Shown here: one piece after another, positions 34,121-42,144 of the stretch
How positions within the stretch are numbered: position 1 is the first letter of the stretch
How the letters are laid out: the number at the start of each line of letters is the position of its first letter
Source: an uncultured Lachnospiraceae bacterium
GTDB taxonomy: Bacteria; Bacillota; Clostridia; Lachnospirales; Lachnospiraceae
Length of the DNA stretch: 64,000 bases
Assembly (NCBI GenBank): GCA_947631955.1
Contig: CANRNJ010000003.1
Location: 1-64,000 of the forward strand
Reading direction: 5' to 3'
Notes under the pieces: model-generated
What the model saw: the letters and a program-made list of their open reading frames with translations, nothing else
What the model was told of the DNA's origin: nothing
Databases searched by the model: none
Position numbers and translations under genes: made by a program

Positions 34121-34362
34121 TCCAGAATCCGTCTGCTTTGCAGCCGCCGTGCTGACGCACTTTAAGATTCTGTCATTATCATATCAGGTGAAATCAAATG
34201 CTCGCTCTGCTCGCGCTTGATTTCCTGCTGATGCAGTAAAAATTCCAGAATCCGTCTGCTTCGCAGCCGTCGTGCTGACGCACTTTAAGATTCTGTCATT
34301 ATCATATCAGGTGAAATCAAATGCTCGCTTTGCTCGCGCTTGATTTCCTGCTGATATGATAT
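34121..34362 (-). repeat. Tandem 123-bp structured repeat (two units)
   Basis: Two nearly identical units start at 34121 and 34244 (period 123), differing mainly at loop positions. Read on the minus strand each forms GAAATCAA/TTGATTTC, then CAGAATC (closing stem) around two small hairpins GTGC-GTCA-GCAC and CTGC-NAA-GCAG, closed by GATTCTG. The unit nearest the gene leads directly to GGAG, the ribosome site of the coiled-coil gene. This resembles a three-way junction RNA. Confidence 0.8.
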
Positions 34363-34703
34363 ATATCGGTGGGATGGCCGGTTTTCTTAATGTTTCGGCG
34401 GGGTGTCCGGCGCTGATCCATGTCAAAAAACGTTCATTTCATGACATCGCGCTAAGCGGCGCACAGAAGAAGGACATGCCAGAAGCAGCATCAAAAAATG
34501 CAGTAAAATCAAGATTTTCTGCTATTCAGTAATGTCAGACACAATGGAAAAATTGAATACTAAAATGAAAAAGGGATTGCAGTCAGTAATCCTTGCAGGA
34601 TTATATTCATAGGCGGCATAGCTATATCCTGTCTGTCCTGTCAGTCAATATCAATCATATCAGTAATCGAAAGGATTTACAGATACACCACAAGGAGGAC
34701 ACT
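34363..34703. other. Intergenic region with hairpins before the resolvase cassette
   Basis: No gene of substance. Two alternative pairings share AATCC: GGATT (34574 area) with AATCC, or TAATCC (34587-34592) with GGATTA (34598-34603). A separate hairpin lies at 34500-34522 (GCAG...AAAATC with GATTTT...CTGC). The region marks the left edge of the inserted segment. Confidence 0.5.
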
Positions 34704-34886
34704 ATGCATACGGTAATTAACGAAAAAATAATGTGGCAGAGCATTAACTCTGGTACGATAGCCATTGTTTACACGACAATGGTTATTTTTATGGAGGCAG
34801 GATATGGAAAATGCAAAGATTTATGGATATATGAGAGTATCCACAAGGGAGCAGAACGAGGACAGGCAGAGGATAGCTTTGATTGA
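34704..34886 (+). CDS. Leader-type small ORF overlapping the resolvase
   Basis: ATG 34704, behind a strong AAGGAGG (34692-34698), opens a 60-residue frame MHTVINEKIMWQSINSG... ending in a Trp/Glu/Lys-rich stretch. It runs 83 bases into the resolvase gene in another frame. A hairpin (CCATTGT with ACAATGG, followed by TTATTTTTA) lies just before the resolvase start. This recalls translated leader peptides that control a downstream gene. Function unproven. Confidence 0.4.
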   Translation: MHTVINEKIMWQSINSGTIAIVYTTMVIFMEAGYGKCKDLWIYESIHKGAERGQAEDSFD

Positions 34887-35412
34887 AATGGGCGTACCTG
34901 AAAAGAACATATACGCCGATAAGCTATCGGGAAAGGACTTCAATCGGCCGCAGTATAAGAAACTGTTGAAGAAGCTGGACAGCGGTGCGGTACTGTTTGT
35001 GAAGTCCATAGACCGATTGGGGCGTAATTATGCCGACTTGAATGAACAGTGGCGCATCATCACTAAGGAAAAAGGGGCAGATATAGCCGTGATCGATATG
35101 CCGCTCTTGGACACAAGGCGGGAAAAGAACCTGATGGGAACGCTCATCAGCGACATTGTGCTTGCGCTGCTTTCCTATGTTGCGGAGAATGAGCGTATGA
35201 ATATCAGGCAGAGGCAGGCGGAGGGGATTGCCGCAGCAAAGGCAAGAGGCGTTAAGTTTGGCAGACCGCCGCTGCCAATACCCGATAATTTTTACAAGGC
35301 GCACAGCGATTGGCGGAGTGGGAAGATCAGTATGGAGCAGGCGGCGAGGGACTGTAATATGCCGCCGCAGACCTTTTACGGAAAAGCCAAGAAATATGAA
35401 AAAGCCGATTAA
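34804..35412 (+). CDS. Serine recombinase (resolvase/invertase family)
   Basis: A 202-residue small serine recombinase. The catalytic Ser is in IYGYMRVSTREQNEDRQ, with the KLSGKDFNRPQYKKLLKKL and VKSIDRLGRNYADL motifs of the resolvase core, the E helix (ALLSYVAENERMNIRQRQAE) and a C-terminal helix-turn-helix (ISMEQAARDCNMPPQTFYGK). It catalyses site-specific resolution or inversion between two sites. GGAGG precedes ATG 34804. Candidate sites are the palindromes at 35430 and 35606. Confidence 0.92.
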   Translation: MENAKIYGYMRVSTREQNEDRQRIALIEMGVPEKNIYADKLSGKDFNRPQYKKLLKKLDSGAVLFVKSIDRLGRNYADLNEQWRIITKEKGADIAVIDMPLLDTRREKNLMGTLISDIVLALLSYVAENERMNIRQRQAEGIAAAKARGVKFGRPPLPIPDNFYKAHSDWRSGKISMEQAARDCNMPPQTFYGKAKKYEKAD

Positions 35413-35429
35413 ATAAATCTGTTCTCAAA

Positions 35430-35451
35430 CTGGAAAAGTATACTTTTCCAG
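35430..35451. repeat. Perfect 22-bp palindrome, copy 1
   Basis: CTGGAAAAGTA followed by TACTTTTCCAG is self-complementary over 22 bases. It lies 18 bases after the resolvase stop. A 19-base near-copy lies at 35606-35624 in the same orientation. It may be a recombinase site, or a transcription terminator. Confidence 0.7.
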
Positions 35452-35605
35452 ATTTTACACGCGGAAAGTATTGTATCACTTTTTCCCCATAAAGTCTATC
35501 TTTTTTAGCAAAACCGTCCCAAAACCGTCCCAAACCTCCCCCAAATCCCAAAAACTTTTTAACATAAAAGATAAATTTTTTAAAATTTTAGTCTGAAACT
35601 TTTTT

Positions 35606-35624
35606 CTGGAAAAGTATACTTTTC
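35606..35624. repeat. Palindrome copy 2, partial
   Basis: CTGGAAAAGTATACTTTTC matches 19 of the 22 bases of the palindrome at 35430-35451 and then diverges (AAA in place of CAG). It stands 26 bases before a small ORF start. The 154 bases between the copies contain the repeated string CCAAAACCGTCC and no gene. Confidence 0.65.
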
Positions 35625-35649
35625 AAATTTGCAGAAGGAGGGATACAGA

Positions 35650-35781
35650 ATGGTACGGGAAGCGATTGCCATAGCGAAGCCTGTTCTGCAGATTATAGCC
35701 GCGCTGTCCGGCGCAGGGAAGGACCAGCCGGCGGCAGGACCGGCGCGTAAGGCAGAACGCTCTGTGGCAGGGCGGAGGTAA
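35650..35781 (+). CDS. Small ORF before the LRR lipoprotein
   Basis: AAGGAGGG precedes ATG 35650, which opens 43 residues (MVREAIAIAKPVLQIIAAL then Gly/Ala/Arg-rich). The N-terminal half is an amphipathic helix. The start is good and the codon use is like that of the next gene 42 bases on, so a real short peptide or the stump of a longer gene is possible. Confidence 0.4.
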   Translation: MVREAIAIAKPVLQIIAALSGAGKDQPAAGPARKAERSVAGRR

Positions 35782-35823
35782 GAAACGTGGGAAGAAAATA
35801 AAGCGGAAAGGCGGATACTAGAG

Positions 35824-37560
35824 ATGAAACAGAAAGCGTGCAAATGGATACTGGCGGTGGCGGTGCTGTGCGGGATGCTGGCAGGGTGCGGCGGGAGCGG
35901 AGAAGAAGAGAGCGGCGGCCGAGAGGCAGAAGAAGTAGAGGCGGACAAGGACGAGGATGAGGACGAAGGGCGCGGCAGCGCGTGGACGTTCGGCGGAAAC
36001 GGCGGAGAGGAAGAAAACGAGAGCGGCGGCGACAGGTCGAAGGTAACTTTTAAGAACGCCACGTCATGGGGCTACAGCGGCAGCAATATCTGGCTGTTTA
36101 AGGACGGCGAGCTGGTCGTCTGCGTGGACGAGGGCGAGATACCGGAGGGAGAAATGCAGGAGGAAATTCCCAAAGGCGCGGTAAGGAGCGTGTATGCGGA
36201 GAAAGGTGTGATCGTGCTGAGCGGCGATATGTTGGAAGGGTGCAGCAATCTGATCAGCGTGGAGATGGCGAGCGATACGGAGGCGGCGATAGGTGCATTT
36301 ACTGGCAGTCCCAATCTGGCGAGTTTGAAAATACCGAATGCAACGACCGTGTGTATACGCGGAAAACTAGGCAGCCTGACAAGCGTGGAGCTGCCGAATG
36401 CGGTCTATGTGAGCGGGTTTGAAGAATGCAGCAGCCTGACGAGCGTGGGGTTACCGAATGCGGTTTATGTAGACGGGTTTACTGGCTGTAGCAGCTTGAC
36501 AAGCGTGGAGCTGCCGAATGCGGTTTATGTGGACGGGTTTACTGGCTGTAGCAACCTGACAAACGTAGAGCTGCCGAATGCGGTCTATGTGGACGGGTTT
36601 GGTGGTAACAGCCTGACAAGCGTGGAGCTGCCGAATGCGCTTTATGTGTATGGGTTTAATGGTGGCAGTCTGACAAACGTGGAGCTGCCGAATGCGCTTA
36701 CCGTGAGAGGGTTTTGGAACTGTGACAGTCTGACGAGCGTGGAACTACCGAATGCGCTTACCGTGGGAGGGTTTGTGGACTGTGACAGTCTGACAAGCGT
36801 GGAGCTGTCGAATGCGGTTTTGGTAGGGGGAAGTATAAGTATAACGCCATCAGAGTATGACGAGGAAAAACAGATAATGCAAGCGTTATACAGCAAGGCA
36901 GGATCTTCAGCAGCCGCAGAGGCGGAGGGGACCTCGGCGGAGGAGACCTCGGCGGTGGCAGATGGAGAAATGGCGGCAGTTGATCATATACCAGAGATGA
37001 CAGAGATAACAGAGAGTGCGATAGAAAGTGCAATAGGAAGTGCAATATCTGGAGAATTTGAAATGACGACTGGAGAAGCATTTGCTGACTGTGACAGCCT
37101 GACGAGCGTGGAGATGCCGAATGCGGTTTATGTGGGAGGGTTTGCTGACTGTGACAGCCTGACGAGCGTGGAACTACCGAATGCGCTTACCGTGGGAGGG
37201 TTTGTGGACTGTGACAGTCTGACAAGCGTGGAGCTGCCGGATGCAGTTTATGTGCGAGGGTTTTGGTACTGTGACAGCCTGATAAGCGTGGGGCTGCCGA
37301 ACGTGACGGAGATAGGCGATTACGCATTTCAGGAGTGCAGCAGCCTGACAAGCGTGGAGCTGCCGAACGTGACGAAGATAGGCGAGAAGGCATTTCAGGA
37401 GTGCGCCAGCCTAACGAGCGTGAAGGCACCGAACTTGGCGGAGATAGACTATGATGTATTTAGGTATTGCGGAAGTTTGACAAGCGTGGAGGCACCGAAT
37501 TTGCACATGTCTGCCCAAGGAGCATTTAATGGCACCCCCTGGGCGAGTTTTTCGTACTGA
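35824..37560 (+). CDS. BspA-like leucine-rich-repeat lipoprotein
   Basis: A 578-residue secreted protein: lipoprotein signal peptide with lipobox LAGC (cysteine near residue 22), an acidic Glu/Asp/Gly linker, then LRR_5-type repeats (for example LTSVELPNAVYVDGFTGCSS). The repeats have an unusual length of 20 residues. A non-repeat acidic insert (about residues 338-420, SAAAEAEGTSAEETSAVADG) splits the array. Such proteins sit on the outer face and bind host or surface ligands. The last repeats differ and look more like standard LRR_5. Confidence 0.85.
   Translation: MKQKACKWILAVAVLCGMLAGCGGSGEEESGGREAEEVEADKDEDEDEGRGSAWTFGGNGGEEENESGGDRSKVTFKNATSWGYSGSNIWLFKDGELVVCVDEGEIPEGEMQEEIPKGAVRSVYAEKGVIVLSGDMLEGCSNLISVEMASDTEAAIGAFTGSPNLASLKIPNATTVCIRGKLGSLTSVELPNAVYVSGFEECSSLTSVGLPNAVYVDGFTGCSSLTSVELPNAVYVDGFTGCSNLTNVELPNAVYVDGFGGNSLTSVELPNALYVYGFNGGSLTNVELPNALTVRGFWNCDSLTSVELPNALTVGGFVDCDSLTSVELSNAVLVGGSISITPSEYDEEKQIMQALYSKAGSSAAAEAEGTSAEETSAVADGEMAAVDHIPEMTEITESAIESAIGSAISGEFEMTTGEAFADCDSLTSVEMPNAVYVGGFADCDSLTSVELPNALTVGGFVDCDSLTSVELPDAVYVRGFWYCDSLISVGLPNVTEIGDYAFQECSSLTSVELPNVTKIGEKAFQECASLTSVKAPNLAEIDYDVFRYCGSLTSVEAPNLHMSAQGAFNGTPWASFSY
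36381..36830 (+). repeat. 60-bp tandem repeats in the LRR gene
   Basis: Seven or more consecutive units of 60 bases (some 57) share AGCGTGGAGCTGCCGAATGC and CTATGTGGACGGGTTT. A second block of the same units lies at 37080-37270, after the insert. High DNA identity suggests recent expansion by recombination. Confidence 0.85.
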
Positions 37561-37697
37561 TCGCGCCGATCTGTCAATAAAAGAAGCGGCAGTTTATTGC
37601 GATCCTTGTCGCCGGTTTCGTGGGCCGGTGTGGTATATGCGGCGGTTTGAAAGGAATTTTAGTGGAAGATAGACGGGCTTGGCAAAGTCCAGACAGG

Positions 37698-37727
37698 GGA
37701 CATTCAGAAATGGGTGTCCTTTTTTTT
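37698..37727 (+). terminator. Rho-independent terminator
   Basis: GGACATTC (37698-37705) pairs with GGGTGTCC (37712-37719), using two G-T pairs, across a six-base loop, and is followed by eight Ts (37720-37727). It lies after the LRR gene and before the small ORF at 37758. Confidence 0.8.
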
Positions 37728-37757
37728 ACAGCGTCAGCGCAGAAAGGAGAGAGGACA

Positions 37758-37943
37758 ATGATCGAGAACAGGAACACCCTTGACAAAGGCTTGGAGAGTG
37801 CACTGAAAGCACTGGAACAGGCAAAGCAGCGTGCAGCCAATGAGAAGAAAAAGCAGAAAAAATTTAAGGGCCCGTCTGGTGAAAAAAGGTTGAAATTATG
37901 CCGCAGGAAATATATAATGATTTTGTATTATACAGTTCGTTGA
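37758..37943 (+). CDS. Small basic ORF, possibly a truncated mobile-element gene
   Basis: AAAGGAG precedes ATG 37758; the 61-residue product starts MIENRNTLDKGLESALKAL, becomes very Lys/Arg-rich (NEKKKQKKFK) and ends in a short hydrophobic tail. The first half reads as a helical protein, the end reads as run-out sequence. I suspect the 5' end of a conjugation or mobilisation gene joined to unrelated DNA. Confidence 0.4.
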   Translation: MIENRNTLDKGLESALKALEQAKQRAANEKKKQKKFKGPSGEKRLKLCRRKYIMILYYTVR

Positions 37944-37973
37944 GTGGCGCATTTAGTATTGGAGGAACGCTGT

Positions 37974-38381
37974 ATGTCAACCAAAACGGATACAGAGGTC
38001 ATTATCGCCGGTAAGGTCTTTACCTTAAGCGGCTATGAAAGTGAAGAGTATTTGCAGAAAGTCGCCTCATACATAAACAACAAAGTGGCGGAGTACAACA
38101 AAGTTGACAGCTTTAAACGGCAGCCTGCCGATGTGCGGAATGTTCTGATGCAGCTTAATATTGCGGATGATTATTTCAAGGCCAAGAACCAGATCAGTCT
38201 TTTGGAAGAGGAGATTCAGAATAAAGAGAAAGAGATGTACGATCTGAAGCACGAACTGATCGCTTCTCAGATCAAACTGGAGAATACCGAGAAGAGCGTA
38301 CAGAAACTTCAGGCCGAGGCCAATGAGAACGCCAAAAGGATCGTCCGAATGGAAACAGAGTTGAAAGAACTGAAGAAATAG
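37974..38381 (+). CDS. zapA: Cell division protein ZapA
   Basis: A 135-residue protein: N-terminal globular ZapA domain (DTEVIIAGKVFTLSGYESEE, YLQKVASYINNKVAEYNKVD) and a long C-terminal coiled coil (SLLEEEIQNKEKEMYDLKHE, KAEANENAKRIVRMETELKE-type heptads). It bundles FtsZ filaments at midcell. GGAGGA precedes ATG 37974; a strong terminator follows (38394). ruvB is normally close upstream in related genomes, so the segment 34.4-37.9 kb may be an insertion. Confidence 0.92.
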   Translation: MSTKTDTEVIIAGKVFTLSGYESEEYLQKVASYINNKVAEYNKVDSFKRQPADVRNVLMQLNIADDYFKAKNQISLLEEEIQNKEKEMYDLKHELIASQIKLENTEKSVQKLQAEANENAKRIVRMETELKELKK

Positions 38382-38393
38382 TATTATAAACAT

Positions 38394-38423
38394 AGCCCTG
38401 TCAGAGCAATCTACAGGGCTTTT
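38394..38423 (+). terminator. Rho-independent terminator of zapA
   Basis: AGCCCTGT (38394-38401) pairs with ACAGGGCT (38413-38420) across an 11-base loop, then TTT. It lies 12 bases after the zapA stop. Confidence 0.8.
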
Positions 38424-38478
38424 CAAGTAATATCGGCGGCCCGGTGGACGCAGATCATTGACCGATAAAGGATTAGTT

Positions 38479-40767
38479 ATGAAGGGCAGAGTTGAGTTGC
38501 TTGCTCCGGCAGGAAATTACGAGGCGTTTCTGGGCGCCGTGAATTCGGGCGCGGATGCCGTATATCTGGGCGGAGATAAGTTTGGGGCGCGGGCCTATGC
38601 GGACAATTTCACAACGGAGGAGATCTGCCGCGCGATCCGTACGGCTCATTTTATGGGCAGAAAAGTATACCTGACCGTCAACACTTTGATAAAAGACGCC
38701 GAATTGGAGGAGCTTTATCCATGGATGCTTCCCGTATACGAGGCGGGACTGGACGGCGTGATCGTTCAGGATGCAGGAGTCCTGTCGTATATCAAAGAAT
38801 TTTTCAAGGATCTGCCGATCCATGCCAGTACGCAGATGTCGATTACCGGTCCCGGCGGAGCCCTTTTTCTCCGGGAAAAGGGCGTGGAGCGCATAGTCCC
38901 GGCAAGGGAGCTGTCGCTTGCGGAAGTGCGGCGGCTGAAAGAAGAAACCGGGATGGAGATCGAGTGTTTTATACACGGGGCGATGTGCTGCTGTTATTCG
39001 GGCAAATGTCTTTTCAGCAGCATTTTGGGCGGAAGGAGCGGCAACAGGGGTACCTGTGCGCAGCCGTGCAGGCTTCCCTACCAGATATACAAAGACGGTT
39101 CAAGGATAAGCGGCGCCGGGTATCCGCTGAGCCTGAAAGATATGTGTACCATAACCTGTATTCCGCAGCTGATCGAGGCGGGCATCGATTCCTTCAAGAT
39201 AGAAGGGCGCATGAAAAAGCCGGAATATACGGCCGGAGTCACCGCTATATACCGCCGGTATATAGATCGGTACGAAGAGAAAGGCCCCGAAGGATACCGG
39301 GTGGACAGCGGGGATATACAAAAGCTGCACAGCCTGTATATCCGCAGCGAAGTACAGACCGGATACTATGACCGGCATAACGGCCCGGAGATGATCACTT
39401 TTCGTGCGCCCGGCTATTCCGGCGCCGATGAGAGGACTCTGGAAGAGATCCGGCGGCGGTATGTGCATGATCCGGACAGGCTTCCGGTCCGGTTGCGGGT
39501 GAAACTGAGGGCCGGAGAACCGGCATTGCTGCAGATTTCGTCCGATCGGGCCGGAAAAGATCCGGACGTCAGCGTCATCGTACGCGGGGACGTGGTGCAG
39601 CCCGCGCAGAAAATGCCTTTGCAGACGGAAAATATCAAAAAACAGATGGAGAAGACAGGCGGTTCCCTTGTCATAGTATCGGCCTGTGAGATCGATATGG
39701 ACGGGGACGTGTTCCTGCCGGTCAGCGCTTTGAACAAACTCCGCCGGGAGGGCGTGGAAGCGTTTGAACGTAAGGCGGCCGTTTCCGGAGGGGTCTGCGC
39801 TCCGAGGAAAGTCTGCGCCGACAGAACGGAGCCGGGCGGACTGAAACCGGAGTCGGACCGGCGGATATGCAGACGGGATGTGCCCGTTGAAAAAGACCGG
39901 GAACGTCAGCAGGACAGACGGCAGACGCCGGTATATACGGATATCCTTGTATCGACCTTGGAGCAGCTTGAAACGGCGGTAAGGCATCCCTGCCGCCGCA
40001 TATACATCGAGAGCGACCTCTATACGGCGCAGCACGAACAAGTATGGGAATACAGAAAAGAGCATATGGACCGGCAGTATTATCTGGCTATGCCCTACGT
40101 CCTCCGCGAAAGGGACAGGGAGTATCTGGAGCGTCTGACCGCCCTGCTCAACAAGGACAGGGAGTCGGCTGCTGCGGACGGCCGTGATGCAGGATGCCGG
40201 GGCGCTGCGGCAGACGGATTCCTGATCCGCAATTACGAGTCGGCGGCCTATGTCATGGGCCTTGCGGGGGATTACGAGATCGTTCCGGATGCCGGTATGT
40301 ATCTGTTCAACGCATACGGGCTGGAATTTTGGAAGGATCATTGCGGCGAGTATACGCTCCCTTATGAACTGAACGGCAGAGAAGCCGCAGGGCTTGCGCG
40401 GCGCGCGCGCGGGATGGGGATGAAGACGGCTTTGATCGCGTACAGCCGGATCCCCATGATGATCACGGCAAACTGTATCAAAAAGACGGCGGGAGAGTGC
40501 CGGACAGATGGAAAAGTGTGGATCAAAGACCGATACGGAACGGATTTTCCGGTAGAAACAAACTGCGTCCACTGTTATAATATTATTTACAATTCCGTGC
40601 CGTATTCCCTTCATCTCCAGAAAAAAGAAACGGCCGGGATCGGAGCCGACGCATTGCGTTATGATTTTACCACGGAAACTGCGCAGGAGTGCCGGCAGAT
40701 TCTTGAAAACAGGGATTTCCCTTTTGATAAGCACACGACAGGACACTTGAAAAGAGGCGTGGAATAG
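38479..40767 (+). CDS. Peptidase U32 family protein
   Basis: A 762-residue protein with the U32 core in the first 300 residues (ELLAPAGNYEAFLGAVNSGA, DAVYLGGDKFGARAYADNF, FKIEGRMKKPEYTAGV, CTYHGAMCCCYSG-type Cys cluster seen as FIHGAMCCCYSGKCLFSS) and a C-terminal DUF3656-like region. The Cys cluster suits the iron-sulfur or metal-binding U32 group that includes the rRNA-hydroxylase RlhA. A poorly conserved linker lies at about 430-490. Start ATG 38479 follows AAAGGA. Confidence 0.9.
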   Translation: MKGRVELLAPAGNYEAFLGAVNSGADAVYLGGDKFGARAYADNFTTEEICRAIRTAHFMGRKVYLTVNTLIKDAELEELYPWMLPVYEAGLDGVIVQDAGVLSYIKEFFKDLPIHASTQMSITGPGGALFLREKGVERIVPARELSLAEVRRLKEETGMEIECFIHGAMCCCYSGKCLFSSILGGRSGNRGTCAQPCRLPYQIYKDGSRISGAGYPLSLKDMCTITCIPQLIEAGIDSFKIEGRMKKPEYTAGVTAIYRRYIDRYEEKGPEGYRVDSGDIQKLHSLYIRSEVQTGYYDRHNGPEMITFRAPGYSGADERTLEEIRRRYVHDPDRLPVRLRVKLRAGEPALLQISSDRAGKDPDVSVIVRGDVVQPAQKMPLQTENIKKQMEKTGGSLVIVSACEIDMDGDVFLPVSALNKLRREGVEAFERKAAVSGGVCAPRKVCADRTEPGGLKPESDRRICRRDVPVEKDRERQQDRRQTPVYTDILVSTLEQLETAVRHPCRRIYIESDLYTAQHEQVWEYRKEHMDRQYYLAMPYVLRERDREYLERLTALLNKDRESAAADGRDAGCRGAAADGFLIRNYESAAYVMGLAGDYEIVPDAGMYLFNAYGLEFWKDHCGEYTLPYELNGREAAGLARRARGMGMKTALIAYSRIPMMITANCIKKTAGECRTDGKVWIKDRYGTDFPVETNCVHCYNIIYNSVPYSLHLQKKETAGIGADALRYDFTTETAQECRQILENRDFPFDKHTTGHLKRGVE

Positions 40768-40773
40768 CGGTTT

Positions 40774-42144
40774 ATGGAATTATATATCACGGAGTTGTCA
40801 AAATATTTTATTACATTATTCATAGCACTGTACACCTTGGAATGTTTTCTCGTCTTTCGCTTTTCAGATGAGGAAAGGCGCAGCGGATGTTATATGCGGC
40901 AGAATCTTCTGATGTTTTTGGTGCATTTTTCCTGCTTTCTGGTCATCTGTTTTGAAACGGGAAAAGTGGAGTATCTTTTGTTTTATATCCTGCAGCAGAT
41001 CCTTCTGTTTGCCACGATCGTTCTGTTCCGCATGATCTATCCCAAAGGAAACAGGCTGATCATCAACAATATGTGTATGCTCTTGAGCATCGGTTTTGTG
41101 ATCCTGAGCAGACTATCCTTTGAAAAGGCCGTCAAACAGTTTTTTATCGTGACCATATCCGTTATCACGGGGATGATCATTCCCTATTTTATCCATAAGC
41201 TCAAGTTCTTAAAGAGCCTTACATGGATCTATGCGGCGGTGGGGGCTGCGGCGCTTGGGATCGTGCTGATCTTAGGCTCTACGACTTACGGATCCAAGAT
41301 CTCTTATTCGATCGCGGGAGTCACTTTTCAGCCGTCGGAATTTGTCAAGATCATATTTGTCTTTTTTCTGGCCAGCGCGCTTTATGAATCCCATGATTTT
41401 CTGCGGGTCGTCCTGACGACGATACTGGCCGGTATCTATGTGCTCATTCTGGTGGCGTCAAGGGATCTGGGAAGCGCCCTGATCTTCTTTATCGTATATG
41501 TGATGATGGTGTTTATCGCGACCGGAAACTGGCTGTACCTGCTGATGGGATGCGCCGGAGGCAGCGGTGCGGCGGTTTTGGCATATCAGTTCTTTACGCA
41601 TGTTCAGATCCGGGTGCAGGCGTGGCGTGATCCGTTCAGCTGCATCGACGACGCCGGTTATCAGATCACGCAGTCGCTTTTTGCCATCGGCAGCGGAGGA
41701 TGGTTCGGACTGGGGCTGTTTAGGGGAACGCCCGATTCCATTCCTTTTGTCGAGGCGGATTTTGTGTTTTCGGCGGTGGCGGAAGAATTGGGGATCGCGT
41801 TTGCCATGTGCGTGATCCTGATCTGCATCAGCTGCTTTATCATGTTCATGAATATCTCGATCAGGCTTCAGGACAAGTTCTATCAGCTGATCGCTTTCGG
41901 ATTGGGAGTCACCTATATTTTTCAGGTGTTTTTGACGATCGGCGGGGGAACGAAGTTCATCCCCATGACCGGAGTGACCCTTCCGCTGATCAGCTACGGC
42001 GGAAGTTCTGTGTTGACTACACTGGTCATGTTTTTTATCATAGAAGGACTCTATATCATCAGGCAGGAAGAAGGAGCCAGACGTGTCAAAAAGAAACGAA
42101 GACAGAGAACAGAATATGAAGACCCGCAGCCGGAAGAGGATTAA
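40774..42144 (+). CDS. FtsW/RodA/SpoVE-family peptidoglycan polymerase
   Basis: A 456-residue membrane protein with about ten spans. The SEDS family motifs are present in order: SYSIAGVTFQPSEFVKIIFV, SRDLGSALIFFIVYVMMV, AIGSGGWFGLGLFRGTP and TGVTLPLISYGGSSVLTTL. These proteins polymerise glycan strands with a partner class B PBP, which is the next gene. It is followed at once by that PBP gene, which overlaps its end. Confidence 0.93.
   Translation: MELYITELSKYFITLFIALYTLECFLVFRFSDEERRSGCYMRQNLLMFLVHFSCFLVICFETGKVEYLLFYILQQILLFATIVLFRMIYPKGNRLIINNMCMLLSIGFVILSRLSFEKAVKQFFIVTISVITGMIIPYFIHKLKFLKSLTWIYAAVGAAALGIVLILGSTTYGSKISYSIAGVTFQPSEFVKIIFVFFLASALYESHDFLRVVLTTILAGIYVLILVASRDLGSALIFFIVYVMMVFIATGNWLYLLMGCAGGSGAAVLAYQFFTHVQIRVQAWRDPFSCIDDAGYQITQSLFAIGSGGWFGLGLFRGTPDSIPFVEADFVFSAVAEELGIAFAMCVILICISCFIMFMNISIRLQDKFYQLIAFGLGVTYIFQVFLTIGGGTKFIPMTGVTLPLISYGGSSVLTTLVMFFIIEGLYIIRQEEGARRVKKKRRQRTEYEDPQPEED

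Noticed and set aside
36072-37429. Minus-strand frames antisense to the LRR gene with repeated CHSPQTLPR-like text
   Set aside because: They are reverse readings of the 60-bp repeats and have no start signals.
39100-40746. A 548-codon minus-strand frame antisense to the U32 peptidase
   Set aside because: Same cause: shadow of a GC-rich coding frame, composition unlike a protein.
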